From Pseudomonas sp. MWU13-2105 (GTDB lineage Bacteria; Pseudomonadota; Gammaproteobacteria; Pseudomonadales; Pseudomonadaceae): a stretch of DNA of 64,000 bases. Of the stretch, positions 50,308 through 58,405 are shown one piece after another. The stretch lies in NCBI RefSeq assembly GCF_023242315.1, contig NZ_JALLIY010000026.1:1-64000 (forward strand), in the 5' to 3' direction. Position 1 is the stretch's first letter, and each line of letters begins with the position of its first letter. A program made the position numbers and the translations under genes. The notes under the pieces were generated by a model. That model had not been told where the DNA came from, searched no databases, and saw nothing but the letters and a program-made list of their open reading frames with translations.

Positions 50308-51201
50308 ATGGCCAACGCTTTACCCGACCTGAAACTATTGCGCATCTTCGTCAGCGTGGTCCGGCACCAGGGCTTTGCCAATGCCCAGCAGGAGCTCAAT
50401 CTCTCTACGTCGGCCATCAGCACCTACATGAGCCAGCTGGAAGCGTCCCTGGGCCTGGTGCTATGTCATCGCGGGCGTGGTGGTTTCAGCCTGACCAGCA
50501 AGGGCGAGCTGTTCCACCAGGAAACCCTGCGCCTGCTGGGCGAACTCGAAGGTTTCGAGCAATACGCCGCAGCCCTCAAGGGCGAATTGCGCGGCACCTT
50601 GAACCTCGGTGTGATCGATTCCACGGTCAGCGAGCCGGCATTGCCGCTGGCCGAGGCCATCGGCGCCTACAGCCAGGAGCACCCGGCGGTGCACCTGCAC
50701 CTGTCGGTGATGAGTCCCTACGAACTGCAACTTGGTGTACAGGACAATCGCCTGGACCTGGCCATCGGGGCTTTCTCCACGCGCATGAGCGGGCTGGTCT
50801 ATCAGCCGCTGTACCGCGAGCAGCACTGGTTGTACTGCAGCAACCGGCATCCGCTGTACAACGAACGGCGCATTCCGGAACAAGTGATTACCCAGCAACG
50901 CATGGTCGGGCGCGGTTACTGGAGCCAGGCCGAGCTGGCGCGCCATGGCTTCAAGCACAGCGCGGCGACCGTGGAAAGTATGGAGGCGCAACTGATCCTG
51001 GTGCTGTCCGGCGCCTATATCGGCTACCTGCCGGAGCACTATGCCCAGCCCTGGGCGGACAAGGGCGACCTGCGGGTGCTGCTGCCGGCGACCTTCGGCT
51101 ACCAGGCGCCGTTTTCCATGATCCTGCGCCGGGGCCGCAGCCGCGAACCCTTGATCCAGACCTTCCGCGACCTGCTCAAAGCGCAGCTCAACCAGTCCTG
51201 A
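50308..51201 (+). CDS. gbuR: LysR-family regulator of the gbu locus
   Basis: A 297-aa regulator: wHTH at ~6-63 (LPDLKLLRIFVSVVRHQGFANAQQELNLSTSAISTYMSQLEASLGLVLCHRG), then a LysR substrate domain. It is divergent from gbuA; in P. aeruginosa GbuR activates gbuA in response to 4-guanidinobutyrate. ATG 50308 has GGAG upstream; a GTG at 50302 is in frame but lacks spacing. Confidence 0.87.
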   Translation: MANALPDLKLLRIFVSVVRHQGFANAQQELNLSTSAISTYMSQLEASLGLVLCHRGRGGFSLTSKGELFHQETLRLLGELEGFEQYAAALKGELRGTLNLGVIDSTVSEPALPLAEAIGAYSQEHPAVHLHLSVMSPYELQLGVQDNRLDLAIGAFSTRMSGLVYQPLYREQHWLYCSNRHPLYNERRIPEQVITQQRMVGRGYWSQAELARHGFKHSAATVESMEAQLILVLSGAYIGYLPEHYAQPWADKGDLRVLLPATFGYQAPFSMILRRGRSREPLIQTFRDLLKAQLNQS

Positions 51202-51215
51202 TCGGTAGTCATTTC

Positions 51216-51839
51216 ATGTCCAGATCCCGCTGTGAACGCTGCCTGCGTCCCGAAAGCCACTGCCTGTGCGCACTGATCCCGCAGTTGGGCAGCCGCACCC
51301 GGGTGTTGCTGTTGCAGCACCCCAGTGAGGTCAATCATGCCTTGAACACCGCCCGGTTGGCGGCGCTGGGCTTGACCCATGCCGAGTTGCGGGTGGGGGA
51401 GGTTTTCGAGGATCTGCCACAACTGCTGCAACAGCCCGGTTACCAGGCGAAATTGCTCTTCCCGGCGGAAGATGCGCAACCCCTGCAGGCTTATGCGGAT
51501 GCCCCGGACGATTCGCCGCTGTTACTGGTGGTACCCGATGGCACCTGGCGCAAGGCGCGCAAGATGCTCTACCTCAATCCATTGCTGGCGGCATTGCCAC
51601 GGGTGACGCTGGCGGAGGGGGCGGTTTCGCGCTACCGATTGCGCAAGGCGCCGGAGCCGGGCGCGTTGTCGACGATCGAGGCGATTGTCCAGGCGCTGGA
51701 AACCCTTGAAGCACCGGAGTCCTTCGCGGCGTTGCTGCGGCCGTTCGAAGCGCTGATCGAGGGGCAGATCCGGGCGATGGGCGACGAGACTTTCCTGCGT
51801 AACCACGGACAAGGCCACCCGACAATTCAGGATACTTAA
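51216..51839 (+). CDS. tapT: tRNA-uridine aminocarboxypropyltransferase (DTW domain, TapT/YfiP)
   Basis: A 207-aa protein. The N-terminal Cys cluster (C6, C9, C16, C18) probably binds zinc, and the DTW motif is D108-G-T-W111 (VPDGTWRKARKML). TapT transfers the 3-amino-3-carboxypropyl group of S-adenosylmethionine to uridine 47 of tRNA (acp3U). It starts 15 nt after gbuR and shares its strand, but a functional link is unlikely. No strong ribosome binding site was seen before the ATG. Confidence 0.88.
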   Translation: MSRSRCERCLRPESHCLCALIPQLGSRTRVLLLQHPSEVNHALNTARLAALGLTHAELRVGEVFEDLPQLLQQPGYQAKLLFPAEDAQPLQAYADAPDDSPLLLVVPDGTWRKARKMLYLNPLLAALPRVTLAEGAVSRYRLRKAPEPGALSTIEAIVQALETLEAPESFAALLRPFEALIEGQIRAMGDETFLRNHGQGHPTIQDT

Positions 51840-51861
51840 ATCTGGAAGGCACTAGATAGCT

Positions 51862-51938
51862 TGTGGGAGCGGAGCTTGCCCGCGAAGCTTTTGGCGGCCT
51901 TTAGGTAGGGCCCCTTCGCGGATAAATCCTGCACCCAC
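51862..51938. repeat. GGGAGCGGAGCTTGCCCGCGAAG repetitive unit with degenerate partner
   Basis: A unit matching that at 12959-12984, followed by CCCCTTCGCGG...TGCACCCA, a decayed inverted copy. It lies between tapT and the convergent UPF0149 gene. Confidence 0.75.
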
Positions 51939-51952
51939 TCCACTCAGCCGAC

Positions 51953-52540
51953 TCAGTGATGACGTGGCTTGAGGATCGCCGGTTTTTCGTCCGGGGCGTT
52001 GCACAGCAGGTACAGCGCGGTCAGGGCTTCCGGGATCTGCACGATCATGTCGTCCATCAGGTTGGCATCGGCGGCGATATCGGCGAACTCGGGTTGTTCG
52101 TCGAACAGGCCGGAACCGACCATGATTGGCAGGAGCATCTCGCTGACTTCGTCCTCGGCGGTTTCGAACCAGGCCTCTTCGCGCAGGAACACACCTTCCA
52201 TGAAGCCGATGCACCAGCCGCGCAGCTCGGAGTCGTCCGGGTCGTCGCCCAGGTCCAGGTCGCACGGCAGCTCGAATTCTTCATCGGACGCCAGTTGGCG
52301 GGCGATATGGGCCTTGAGCTGGATCAGCGTGGCTTCGATCTCTTCGCGCTGGGCGGCGTCGCTGTAGTGCGGCTCCTCGGCGAACAGGGCGTCGATCCAT
52401 TCACGCTCGGGGACGATTTCGGCACAGATCGACAACGCGGTCAGGTAGCCGTGGGCGGCCACATAGTCCAGCGCTTCTTCGTGCAGCTCGTCGGCGTCGA
52501 GGAAGGCTTGCAGGCGGGTGAGTTGCTCAGCGAAGGACAT
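51953..52540 (-). CDS. UPF0149 family protein (YecA/YgfB-like)
   Basis: A 195-aa acidic, all-helical protein. ELRGWCIGFMEGVFLREEAWF is the central signature of the family, and there is no C-terminal SEC-C zinc motif. In Pseudomonas, YgfB-type proteins have been linked to gene regulation, but this longer member has no assigned role that I know. It is an isolated unit. Confidence 0.83.
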   Translation of the reverse strand: MSFAEQLTRLQAFLDADELHEEALDYVAAHGYLTALSICAEIVPEREWIDALFAEEPHYSDAAQREEIEATLIQLKAHIARQLASDEEFELPCDLDLGDDPDDSELRGWCIGFMEGVFLREEAWFETAEDEVSEMLLPIMVGSGLFDEQPEFADIAADANLMDDMIVQIPEALTALYLLCNAPDEKPAILKPRHH

Positions 52541-52680
52541 TGAAGGCTACCTTGGGAATAAACGATAGGCAATTCTAGGCGTTCTTGCGCCCCCAGGCCA
52601 GCAAGCACTGAATTCCCTTAACCGACCGGCATCGCCCATTGCCGTCGGACGCTCGGGTATACTGCCGCGTTTTGTGATGC

Positions 52681-52905
52681 GCTGCTGACCCTATGGCGGT
52701 TGAGGAAATGCCTACTTACGGATTTTTTCGTGAAATTGGCCAATCTTCGACCACCCTTCAAGGGCTGCATGGGAACTCGCCGAGCGGCGATCAGGCAAGG
52801 CAAAAACGGGCGAGGAAGCGGAGTTCGGTTTACTGAATGAGCATCCGAGCCTGTTTTCAACGCAGCATGATCGTCGCTCAGGCAGTTTCCGCAGGGCGTT
52901 TCGGT
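52681..52905. repeat. Conserved repetitive intergenic element upstream of recQ
   Basis: This 225-bp stretch (AACTCGCCGAGCGGCGATCAGG, GGCAAGGCAAAAACG, GAGGAAGCGGAGTT, then TGAATGAGCATCCGAGC) matches a sequence I recall as scattered between genes of Pseudomonas genomes. Six-frame reading finds only short ORFs, including a 42-codon one at 52706 with GAGGAAATG context and a spurious-looking reverse frame. TATACT near 52658 could be a -10 upstream of it. Confidence 0.5.
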
Positions 52906-52921
52906 GATTTTTGGAGTGGTT

Positions 52922-55051
52922 ATGCTCGAACAGGCTCAACGCGTCCTCAAGGACATCTTCGGTTACGACAGCTTCCGTGGTCGCCAGGGTGCCATTATTG
53001 AGCGCGTGGCCAATGGCGGCGATGCTCTGGTGCTGATGCCGACCGGCGGCGGCAAGTCCCTGTGCTTCCAGGTTCCGGCGCTGCTGCGCGAGGGCCTGAC
53101 GGTGGTGGTCTCGCCGCTGATCGCGCTGATGGACGATCAGGTGGCGACCCTCGAGGAACTGGGGGTTGCCGCCGCCGCGCTGAACTCGACCCTGAGCGCC
53201 GAGCAGCAACGCGAGCTGGCCGCGCGGATTCGTCGCGGCGAGGTCAAGATGCTCTACCTGGCCCCCGAGCGCCTGGTGCAGCCGCGCATGCTGTCGTTCC
53301 TGCAGAACCTTGAGATCGCCCTGTTCGCCATCGACGAGGCCCACTGCGTGTCGCAATGGGGTCACGATTTCCGTCCCGAGTACTTGCAACTCGGTCAGTT
53401 GGCCGAGCTGTTCCCGCATGTACCGCGCATCGCCCTGACCGCAACCGCCGACAAGCGGACCCGCGAAGAAATCGTCAATCGCCTGCACTTGCAGAATGCC
53501 GAGCGCTTCCTCTCGAGTTTCGACCGGCCGAACATCTTCTATCGCATCGTGCCCAAGGAGCAGCCGCGCAAGCAGTTGCTGGCGTTCCTTTCGCAACGGC
53601 GCAGCGACGCCGGGATTGTCTATTGCCTCTCGCGCAAGAAGGTCGATGAAGTCGCCGCGATGCTTTGCGAGCAGGGCTATCCGGCGTTGCCTTACCACGC
53701 CGGGCTGGCCAGCGATGTGCGCGCCGCCAACCAGAAGCGTTTCCTCAACGAGGAAGGCCTGATCATGGTCGCGACCATCGCCTTCGGCATGGGCATCGAC
53801 AAGTCCAACGTGCGTTTCGTCGCCCACCTCGACCTGCCCAAGTCCCTGGAGGCCTACTACCAGGAAACCGGACGGGCTGGCCGTGACGGCCTGCCGGCGG
53901 ATGCCTGGATGGCCTATGGCTTGCAGGACGTGGTGATGCTCAAGCAGATGCTGCAGAACTCCGAGGGCGATGAGCGGCACAAGCGCCTGGAGCACCACAA
54001 GCTCGACGCCATGCTGGCCCTGTGCGAAGAAACCCGCTGCCGGCGCCAGACCCTGCTGGCCTATTTCGATGAAGACATGCCGCAACCCTGCGGACATTGC
54101 GACAACTGCGTCGATGGCGTGCAGACCTGGGACGCCACCGAACCGGCGCGCCAGGCGCTGTCGGCAATCTTCCGCACCGGCCAGCGTTATGGCGTCGGGC
54201 ACCTGGTGGATGTGCTGCTGGGCAAGGAAAACGACAAGGTGCGCAGTTTCGGTCATCAGCACCTGACCGTGTTCGGCGTCGGCAAGGCGCTGGCCGAAGG
54301 CGAATGGCGCACCCTGTTCCGCCAACTGGTGGCCCGCGGGCTGGCCGATATCGACCTGGAGGGCTACGGCGGCCTGCGCCTGAGCGATAGCTGCCGGCCC
54401 CTGCTCAAGGGCGAAGTGAGCCTGGAGCTGCGCCGCGATCTCAAGCCGCAGACCACGGCCAAAAGCGTTTCCGCCAGCCCCGCCAGCCAACTGGTGCGTG
54501 GCGAGGAGCGCGAACAGTGGGAAGCCCTGCGCGCCCTGCGCCGCAAGCTGGCGCAGGAACATGGCGTGCCGCCGTATGTCATTTTTCCCGACTCCACCTT
54601 GCTGGAAATGCTCCGCAGCCAACCGACTTCCCTGGCGGAAATGGCCAAGGTCAGCGGTATCGGCGCACGCAAGCTGGAGCGTTACGGCGAGGCGTTTCTC
54701 GAAGTGCTGGGTGGGGAGGCCGAGACCCCGAAGACGGTGGCCGATATCCGTCACGAATTGATCAGCCTGGCCCGGGCCGGCATGACACCGTTGCAGATTG
54801 CCGGACAGTTGCAGTGTTCGGAAAAGAATGTCTATACCTTGCTGGCCGAAGCCATCGGTCGCCAGCAACTGTCGCTGGAGCAGGCTCTGGACCTGCCAGA
54901 GGACCTGCTGGGGGAAATCCAGGACGCTTTCCTCGACGGTGAAGGCGAATTGCCGGCGGTGACCGCCATTGCCGAGTTGTTTGCCGGCCGTGTGCCGGAG
55001 GGCGTTCTGTACTGCGTGCGAGCCGCCCTGCAGGCGGAATTTGAAATGTGA
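52922..55051 (+). CDS. recQ: ATP-dependent DNA helicase RecQ
   Basis: A 709-aa superfamily 2 helicase: Walker A TGGGKS, DEAH box with FAIDEAHC, motif VI QETGRAGRDGLP, and Cys-rich RQC zinc module CGHCDNC. An HRDC domain (~525-605) follows, and a C-terminal winged-helix extension ends in CVRAALQAEFEM. It acts in recombination and replication-fork repair, including RecFOR-type pathways. GGAG lies before ATG 52922. It is longer than the E. coli protein (609 aa) owing to the C-terminal extension, as usual in Pseudomonas. Confidence 0.95.
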   Translation: MLEQAQRVLKDIFGYDSFRGRQGAIIERVANGGDALVLMPTGGGKSLCFQVPALLREGLTVVVSPLIALMDDQVATLEELGVAAAALNSTLSAEQQRELAARIRRGEVKMLYLAPERLVQPRMLSFLQNLEIALFAIDEAHCVSQWGHDFRPEYLQLGQLAELFPHVPRIALTATADKRTREEIVNRLHLQNAERFLSSFDRPNIFYRIVPKEQPRKQLLAFLSQRRSDAGIVYCLSRKKVDEVAAMLCEQGYPALPYHAGLASDVRAANQKRFLNEEGLIMVATIAFGMGIDKSNVRFVAHLDLPKSLEAYYQETGRAGRDGLPADAWMAYGLQDVVMLKQMLQNSEGDERHKRLEHHKLDAMLALCEETRCRRQTLLAYFDEDMPQPCGHCDNCVDGVQTWDATEPARQALSAIFRTGQRYGVGHLVDVLLGKENDKVRSFGHQHLTVFGVGKALAEGEWRTLFRQLVARGLADIDLEGYGGLRLSDSCRPLLKGEVSLELRRDLKPQTTAKSVSASPASQLVRGEEREQWEALRALRRKLAQEHGVPPYVIFPDSTLLEMLRSQPTSLAEMAKVSGIGARKLERYGEAFLEVLGGEAETPKTVADIRHELISLARAGMTPLQIAGQLQCSEKNVYTLLAEAIGRQQLSLEQALDLPEDLLGEIQDAFLDGEGELPAVTAIAELFAGRVPEGVLYCVRAALQAEFEM

Positions 55052-55144
55052 GGTCGGATTGTCCCGGGTCATTGTTTCATTCACGACAAGTAACGTTTCA
55101 GCGCTGGGCAAGGCTTGCCTCCGGGCAAGGGCTATGCTTAGCTG

Positions 55145-55157
55145 ACTAATAATTAGT
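55145..55157. promoter_or_regulatory. Candidate MarR operator ACTAAT-A-ATTAGT
   Basis: A perfect 13-bp palindrome lies 33 nt before the marR start and upstream of a possible -10 (TATTTT near 55164), so it could mediate autorepression. Confidence 0.55.
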
Positions 55158-55190
55158 TTTGTCTATTTTAAGTCTGACCCTGAGTGTTTT

Positions 55191-55625
55191 ATGCCGTTGA
55201 CCGATGAACACCGTTTTGGCATGCAGTTGGCGCACATGTCCCGAGGCTGGCGCGCGGAGCTGGATCGCCGCCTGGCCGGCCTGGGCTTGTCCCAGGCGCG
55301 CTGGCTGGTCTTGCTGCACCTGGCACGTTTTACCGAGGCCCCGACCCAGCGTGAGCTGGCCCAGAGTGTCGGCGTTGAAGGGCCGACCCTGGCGCGTCTG
55401 CTCGACAGCCTGGAAACCCAGGGGCTGGTCCAGCGCCAGGCGGTGCTGGAAGATCGGCGAGCGAAGAAAATCGTCCTGAGTGACTCGGCACGGCCCCTGA
55501 TCGAACAGATCGAGACCATCGCCACGGCCTTGCGTCATGAGCTGTTCGTCGGTGTCGACGATGAAGAGCTGCGGATCTGCATGCGGGTCCATAGCCGGAT
55601 TCTGGCCAATCTGGAAAAATCCTGA
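55191..55625 (+). CDS. MarR-family transcriptional regulator
   Basis: A 144-aa protein with the MarR fold: a helical dimer N terminus, wHTH at ~45-95 (TQRELAQSVGVEGPTLARLLDSLETQGLVQRQAVLEDRRAKKIVLS), and a C-terminal helix. It probably represses its own gene via the palindrome at 55145 and may control the FimV paralog downstream or other genes. Ligand unknown. Confidence 0.88.
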   Translation: MPLTDEHRFGMQLAHMSRGWRAELDRRLAGLGLSQARWLVLLHLARFTEAPTQRELAQSVGVEGPTLARLLDSLETQGLVQRQAVLEDRRAKKIVLSDSARPLIEQIETIATALRHELFVGVDDEELRICMRVHSRILANLEKS

Positions 55626-55646
55626 GGCATTCCCGGGCTACCGGGC

Positions 55647-55726
55647 TTGGAGAATCCTCAACGAGCCTGGAGAACCCTCGACGAGTGTGGAAAGCTTTCA
55701 ACGAATTTGGATAGTCTTCACTCGGC
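55647..55726 (+). repeat. Four tandem 20-bp direct repeats upstream of the FimV paralog
   Basis: Copies at 55647-55666, 55667-55686, 55687-55706 and 55707-55726 align on nnTGGAGAAnCCTCAACGAG, with copies 1 and 2 nearly identical and 3 and 4 more diverged (TGGAAAGCTTTCAACGA, TGGATAGTCTTCACTCG). The 20-bp spacing is close to two helix turns, as in arrays of activator sites. The last copy abuts a possible -35/-10 (TTGGAT-N19-TATAAG). Confidence 0.6.
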
Positions 55727-55767
55727 AGACTATAAGAGTTACAGGTTCTGTGTATTGTGTCGGTGTC

Positions 55768-55785
55768 CGGCCCGCGCGCGGGCCG
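55768..55785 (+). promoter_or_regulatory. 18-bp GC palindrome in the 5' leader of the FimV paralog
   Basis: CGGCCCGCGCGCGGGCCG is a perfect palindrome ending 22 nt before the start codon. As RNA it would form a strong 7-bp stem with a CGCG loop, with no T-run behind it. It may affect translation start. Confidence 0.5.
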
Positions 55786-55807
55786 TCACGCCAGCTAAGG
55801 GATGCTC

Positions 55808-58036
55808 ATGCTCGAGAGTTTGCAGTCCGCGTTGCGGTGCTCCATTGGAAAATCCACCTTGAACCGGGCTCGCCTGTTGGCCGTGCTGGCCGGCGGGTTG
55901 TTGTATTCGGCGCTGGCACCGGCGATGGGGCTGGGGGATATCACCCTGCATTCGGCGCTCAACCAGCCGCTGAATGCGGAAATCGCCTTGATCGAACCGG
56001 GCGACCTGGCCGAAGGCGAACTCTCGGTGAGCCTGGCGACCCCGGAGGAATTCTCCCGGGCGGGCGTCGAGCGGGTGTTCTTCCTCAATAACCTGCGCTT
56101 TACCCCAGTGTTGCGGGGCAACAGCAGTGTTATCCAGGTACAGACCAGCAAACCGGTCAGCGAACCTTTCCTGAATTTCCTGGTGCAGGTCAACCGACCC
56201 AATGGGCGCTTGCTGCGCGAATACACCGTGCTGCTCGATCCGCCGGGTAACTTGCCGGCGGGCTATAGCCTGCCGGCCCGCAGCGCCGCCCTGGAGCAAC
56301 CGGCTACGCTGGCGAATATTCCGCCGCCGCCGGCCGTGCAGGGCAAGCACTACACCGTGGTCAAGGGCGATCATCTCTGGAGTATCGCCAAACGACTGCA
56401 TGAAGCCGGCAGCCAGGCTTCGGTCAATGAACTGTCCCAGGGCATCCGCGCGCTCAATCCGGGAAGCGACCGTTTGCGGGTTGGCCAGAGCCTGTTGCTG
56501 CCGGACGTTGCAGTGGTTGCGCCGGCGGCGTCTGCGCTGGCTCCTGGCGCCGCCACTGGCACTCCCGCCGCGGTCGCGCAGAACCCGGCCGCGCTGGCGG
56601 CCGAGACGCTGCAAAACGCCGAGGAGCTGGCCAAGTCCGCGCTGGAGAACCAGCAGTTGCAGAAGACCGTCGAGGATCTGCAGGGCAGGTTGAAGGCGCA
56701 GGACGAACTGATTGCAGGTAGCCAGAAACAGGCGCTTGAACTGCAGACGCAACTTGCCCAGCTCAAGGCCAAGGCCGCCGCGCCGGCGCCGGCCGTGGTG
56801 AGCGCGCCGGTCGTGCCGCCGACAGCCGCTGCGCAAACCGCCGATGGCCCGAACTGGCTGCTATGGGCGGCGGTGTTGTTGCTGATCGCGCTGTTGGCCG
56901 TGGCCTTTATCCTGCGGCGCAACCGCCGGCAGGCTGAACAGGCGCCCGAGGTCGTGCCGCCGGTGGCTCCGGCTCCGGATCCGATGGTCAGTCGTGTGGT
57001 AGCGCCGGCCCAGCCGACCAAGGCGGCGCCACCCGCGTCGACGCGGATCGAGCCGGTGGTGCCGGCAGCGGCGGCTTCACGTCAGTCCAGCGAAGTTTCT
57101 GACGCCCTTGAGGGCGTAAGCATCTACATCGCTTATGGCCGCTTCAGCGAGGCGGCGGGTATTCTGCGCGAGGCCATGCTCAAGGAGCCCGAACGCACCG
57201 ACTTGCACCTGCGCTTGCTCGAGGTGCTGGCCCAGCAGGGCGACAGTACGGCGTACGCCACGGAGGAGCGCAATCTGCTGCAGGCCGGGTTCAGCGAATC
57301 GACCCTGCAGGCGTTGCGCGCCAAGTATCCGAAGCTGCAAACCGTTACCGCCACGCCACCAGCCCCGGCTCCAATCGCTGCGTCCCCGGCAGCGGTCCTG
57401 GCGGCAGTCGGCGCCGTGGCCGCGCCGGTATTGGCGGCAGACTGGAGCAAACCGGCGGAGCCTGCGGCTGCAAGCGCAGCTGTGGCGGAGAAACCGCTGG
57501 AGGACGAATTCCAGCTCAACCTCGATGACTTGTCCATGGACGCCGACTGGGATCTGGTCAGCCCGTTCGACAATACTCCGCAGCCGCGCAGCAAGAGCGC
57601 CGACGAGGCGGTTTTGCCTGTCGAACTGGAGCCTGAACCCGAGCCGATGTTCAGCAAGAGCTTCAATGAACTGCCGGAAGTGTTCGAGATGCCCGACGAG
57701 CAGTTCCTCAGCGATTTTTCCGAGCTTGAGTCCGAGCCGCAGCCTGCGCCCGTGCGCGAAGTGGAGTTGAGTTTGCCGGAGGATGGTGACTCACTGGACG
57801 ACGCGTTTCTCGACGGTTTCATGAGCGACCCCGAACCCCTGGACATCGAACCGCTGGAAGTGGATTTCGACAGCCTGGAGCGCGAGCACGCCTCGGCCAG
57901 TAAGCTGGAGCAGGCGCAAACCTGCATCAATGTCGGCGACCTGGACCATGCCAGCCAACTGCTCCATGAGTTGCTCCGGGAAGGGGATGAGCCGTTGAAG
58001 CAAACGGTGCGCACCTTGCTCGCCAGTATTCGCTGA
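55808..58036 (+). CDS. FimV-like protein (FimV/HubP paralog, PA3340-like)
   Basis: A 742-aa protein. A signal-type N terminus (LAVLAGGLLYSALAPAMG) is followed by the FimV N-terminal domain (LGDITLHSALNQPLNAEIALI), a LysM domain near residues ~180-235 (YTVVKGDHLWSIAKRLHEAG...), a coiled coil, a transmembrane helix at ~355-375 (WLLWAAVLLLIALLAVAFIL), acidic repeats, and the C-terminal helical FimV domain (CINVGDLDHASQLLHELLREGD). FimV organises polar type IV pilus and twitching proteins; this shorter paralog (FimV proper is over 900 aa) has an unknown role. AAGGG supports ATG 55808. Confidence 0.87.
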   Translation: MLESLQSALRCSIGKSTLNRARLLAVLAGGLLYSALAPAMGLGDITLHSALNQPLNAEIALIEPGDLAEGELSVSLATPEEFSRAGVERVFFLNNLRFTPVLRGNSSVIQVQTSKPVSEPFLNFLVQVNRPNGRLLREYTVLLDPPGNLPAGYSLPARSAALEQPATLANIPPPPAVQGKHYTVVKGDHLWSIAKRLHEAGSQASVNELSQGIRALNPGSDRLRVGQSLLLPDVAVVAPAASALAPGAATGTPAAVAQNPAALAAETLQNAEELAKSALENQQLQKTVEDLQGRLKAQDELIAGSQKQALELQTQLAQLKAKAAAPAPAVVSAPVVPPTAAAQTADGPNWLLWAAVLLLIALLAVAFILRRNRRQAEQAPEVVPPVAPAPDPMVSRVVAPAQPTKAAPPASTRIEPVVPAAAASRQSSEVSDALEGVSIYIAYGRFSEAAGILREAMLKEPERTDLHLRLLEVLAQQGDSTAYATEERNLLQAGFSESTLQALRAKYPKLQTVTATPPAPAPIAASPAAVLAAVGAVAAPVLAADWSKPAEPAAASAAVAEKPLEDEFQLNLDDLSMDADWDLVSPFDNTPQPRSKSADEAVLPVELEPEPEPMFSKSFNELPEVFEMPDEQFLSDFSELESEPQPAPVREVELSLPEDGDSLDDAFLDGFMSDPEPLDIEPLEVDFDSLEREHASASKLEQAQTCINVGDLDHASQLLHELLREGDEPLKQTVRTLLASIR

Positions 58037-58109
58037 TGCCAGGGGCCGGCGATGACGCTGTAACATACAGCCATAGCGACGACCTATCCCCCAGGAGCCC
58101 GGCGCAATC

Positions 58110-58397
58110 ATGACCGCACGTAAACCGCAGATCGTCATCACCTACTGCACCCAGTGCCAATGGCTGCTGCGCGCCGCCTGGCTGGCCCAGGAACTGCTCA
58201 GCACCTTCGCCGACGATCTCGGCCAGGTGGCCCTGGAGCCGGGGACCGGCGGGGTGTTCCGGATCACTTGCGACGAAGTGCAGATCTGGGAGCGCAAGGA
58301 GGACGGTGGCTTTCCCGAAGCCAAGGTGCTCAAGCAGCGGGTACGGGACCGGATCGACCCCGAGCGCGACCTCGGGCACAGCGACCGGCCCCGTTAG
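58110..58397 (+). CDS. SelT/SelW/SelH family thioredoxin-like protein
   Basis: A 95-aa protein with C13-x-x-C16 (TYCTQCQWLLRAAWLAQELL), then GTGGVFRITCDEVQIWERKEDGGFPEAK. The Cys/Cys form replaces the Sec of eukaryotic relatives. It probably has a redox role, partner unknown. AGGAG precedes the ATG. Confidence 0.83.
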   Translation: MTARKPQIVITYCTQCQWLLRAAWLAQELLSTFADDLGQVALEPGTGGVFRITCDEVQIWERKEDGGFPEAKVLKQRVRDRIDPERDLGHSDRPR

Positions 58398-58405
58398 GCG
58401 CGCGG

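Noticed and set aside
50262..51839. A 525-codon open frame covering gbuR and tapT
   Set aside because: Its first ~320 codons are the wrong frame of gbuR and have no family character; only the last 208 codons (TapT) are real.
52712..55111. A 799-codon reverse-strand open frame over recQ
   Set aside because: It is a shadow of recQ, rich in His, Gln and Gly runs from GC bias, with no domain.
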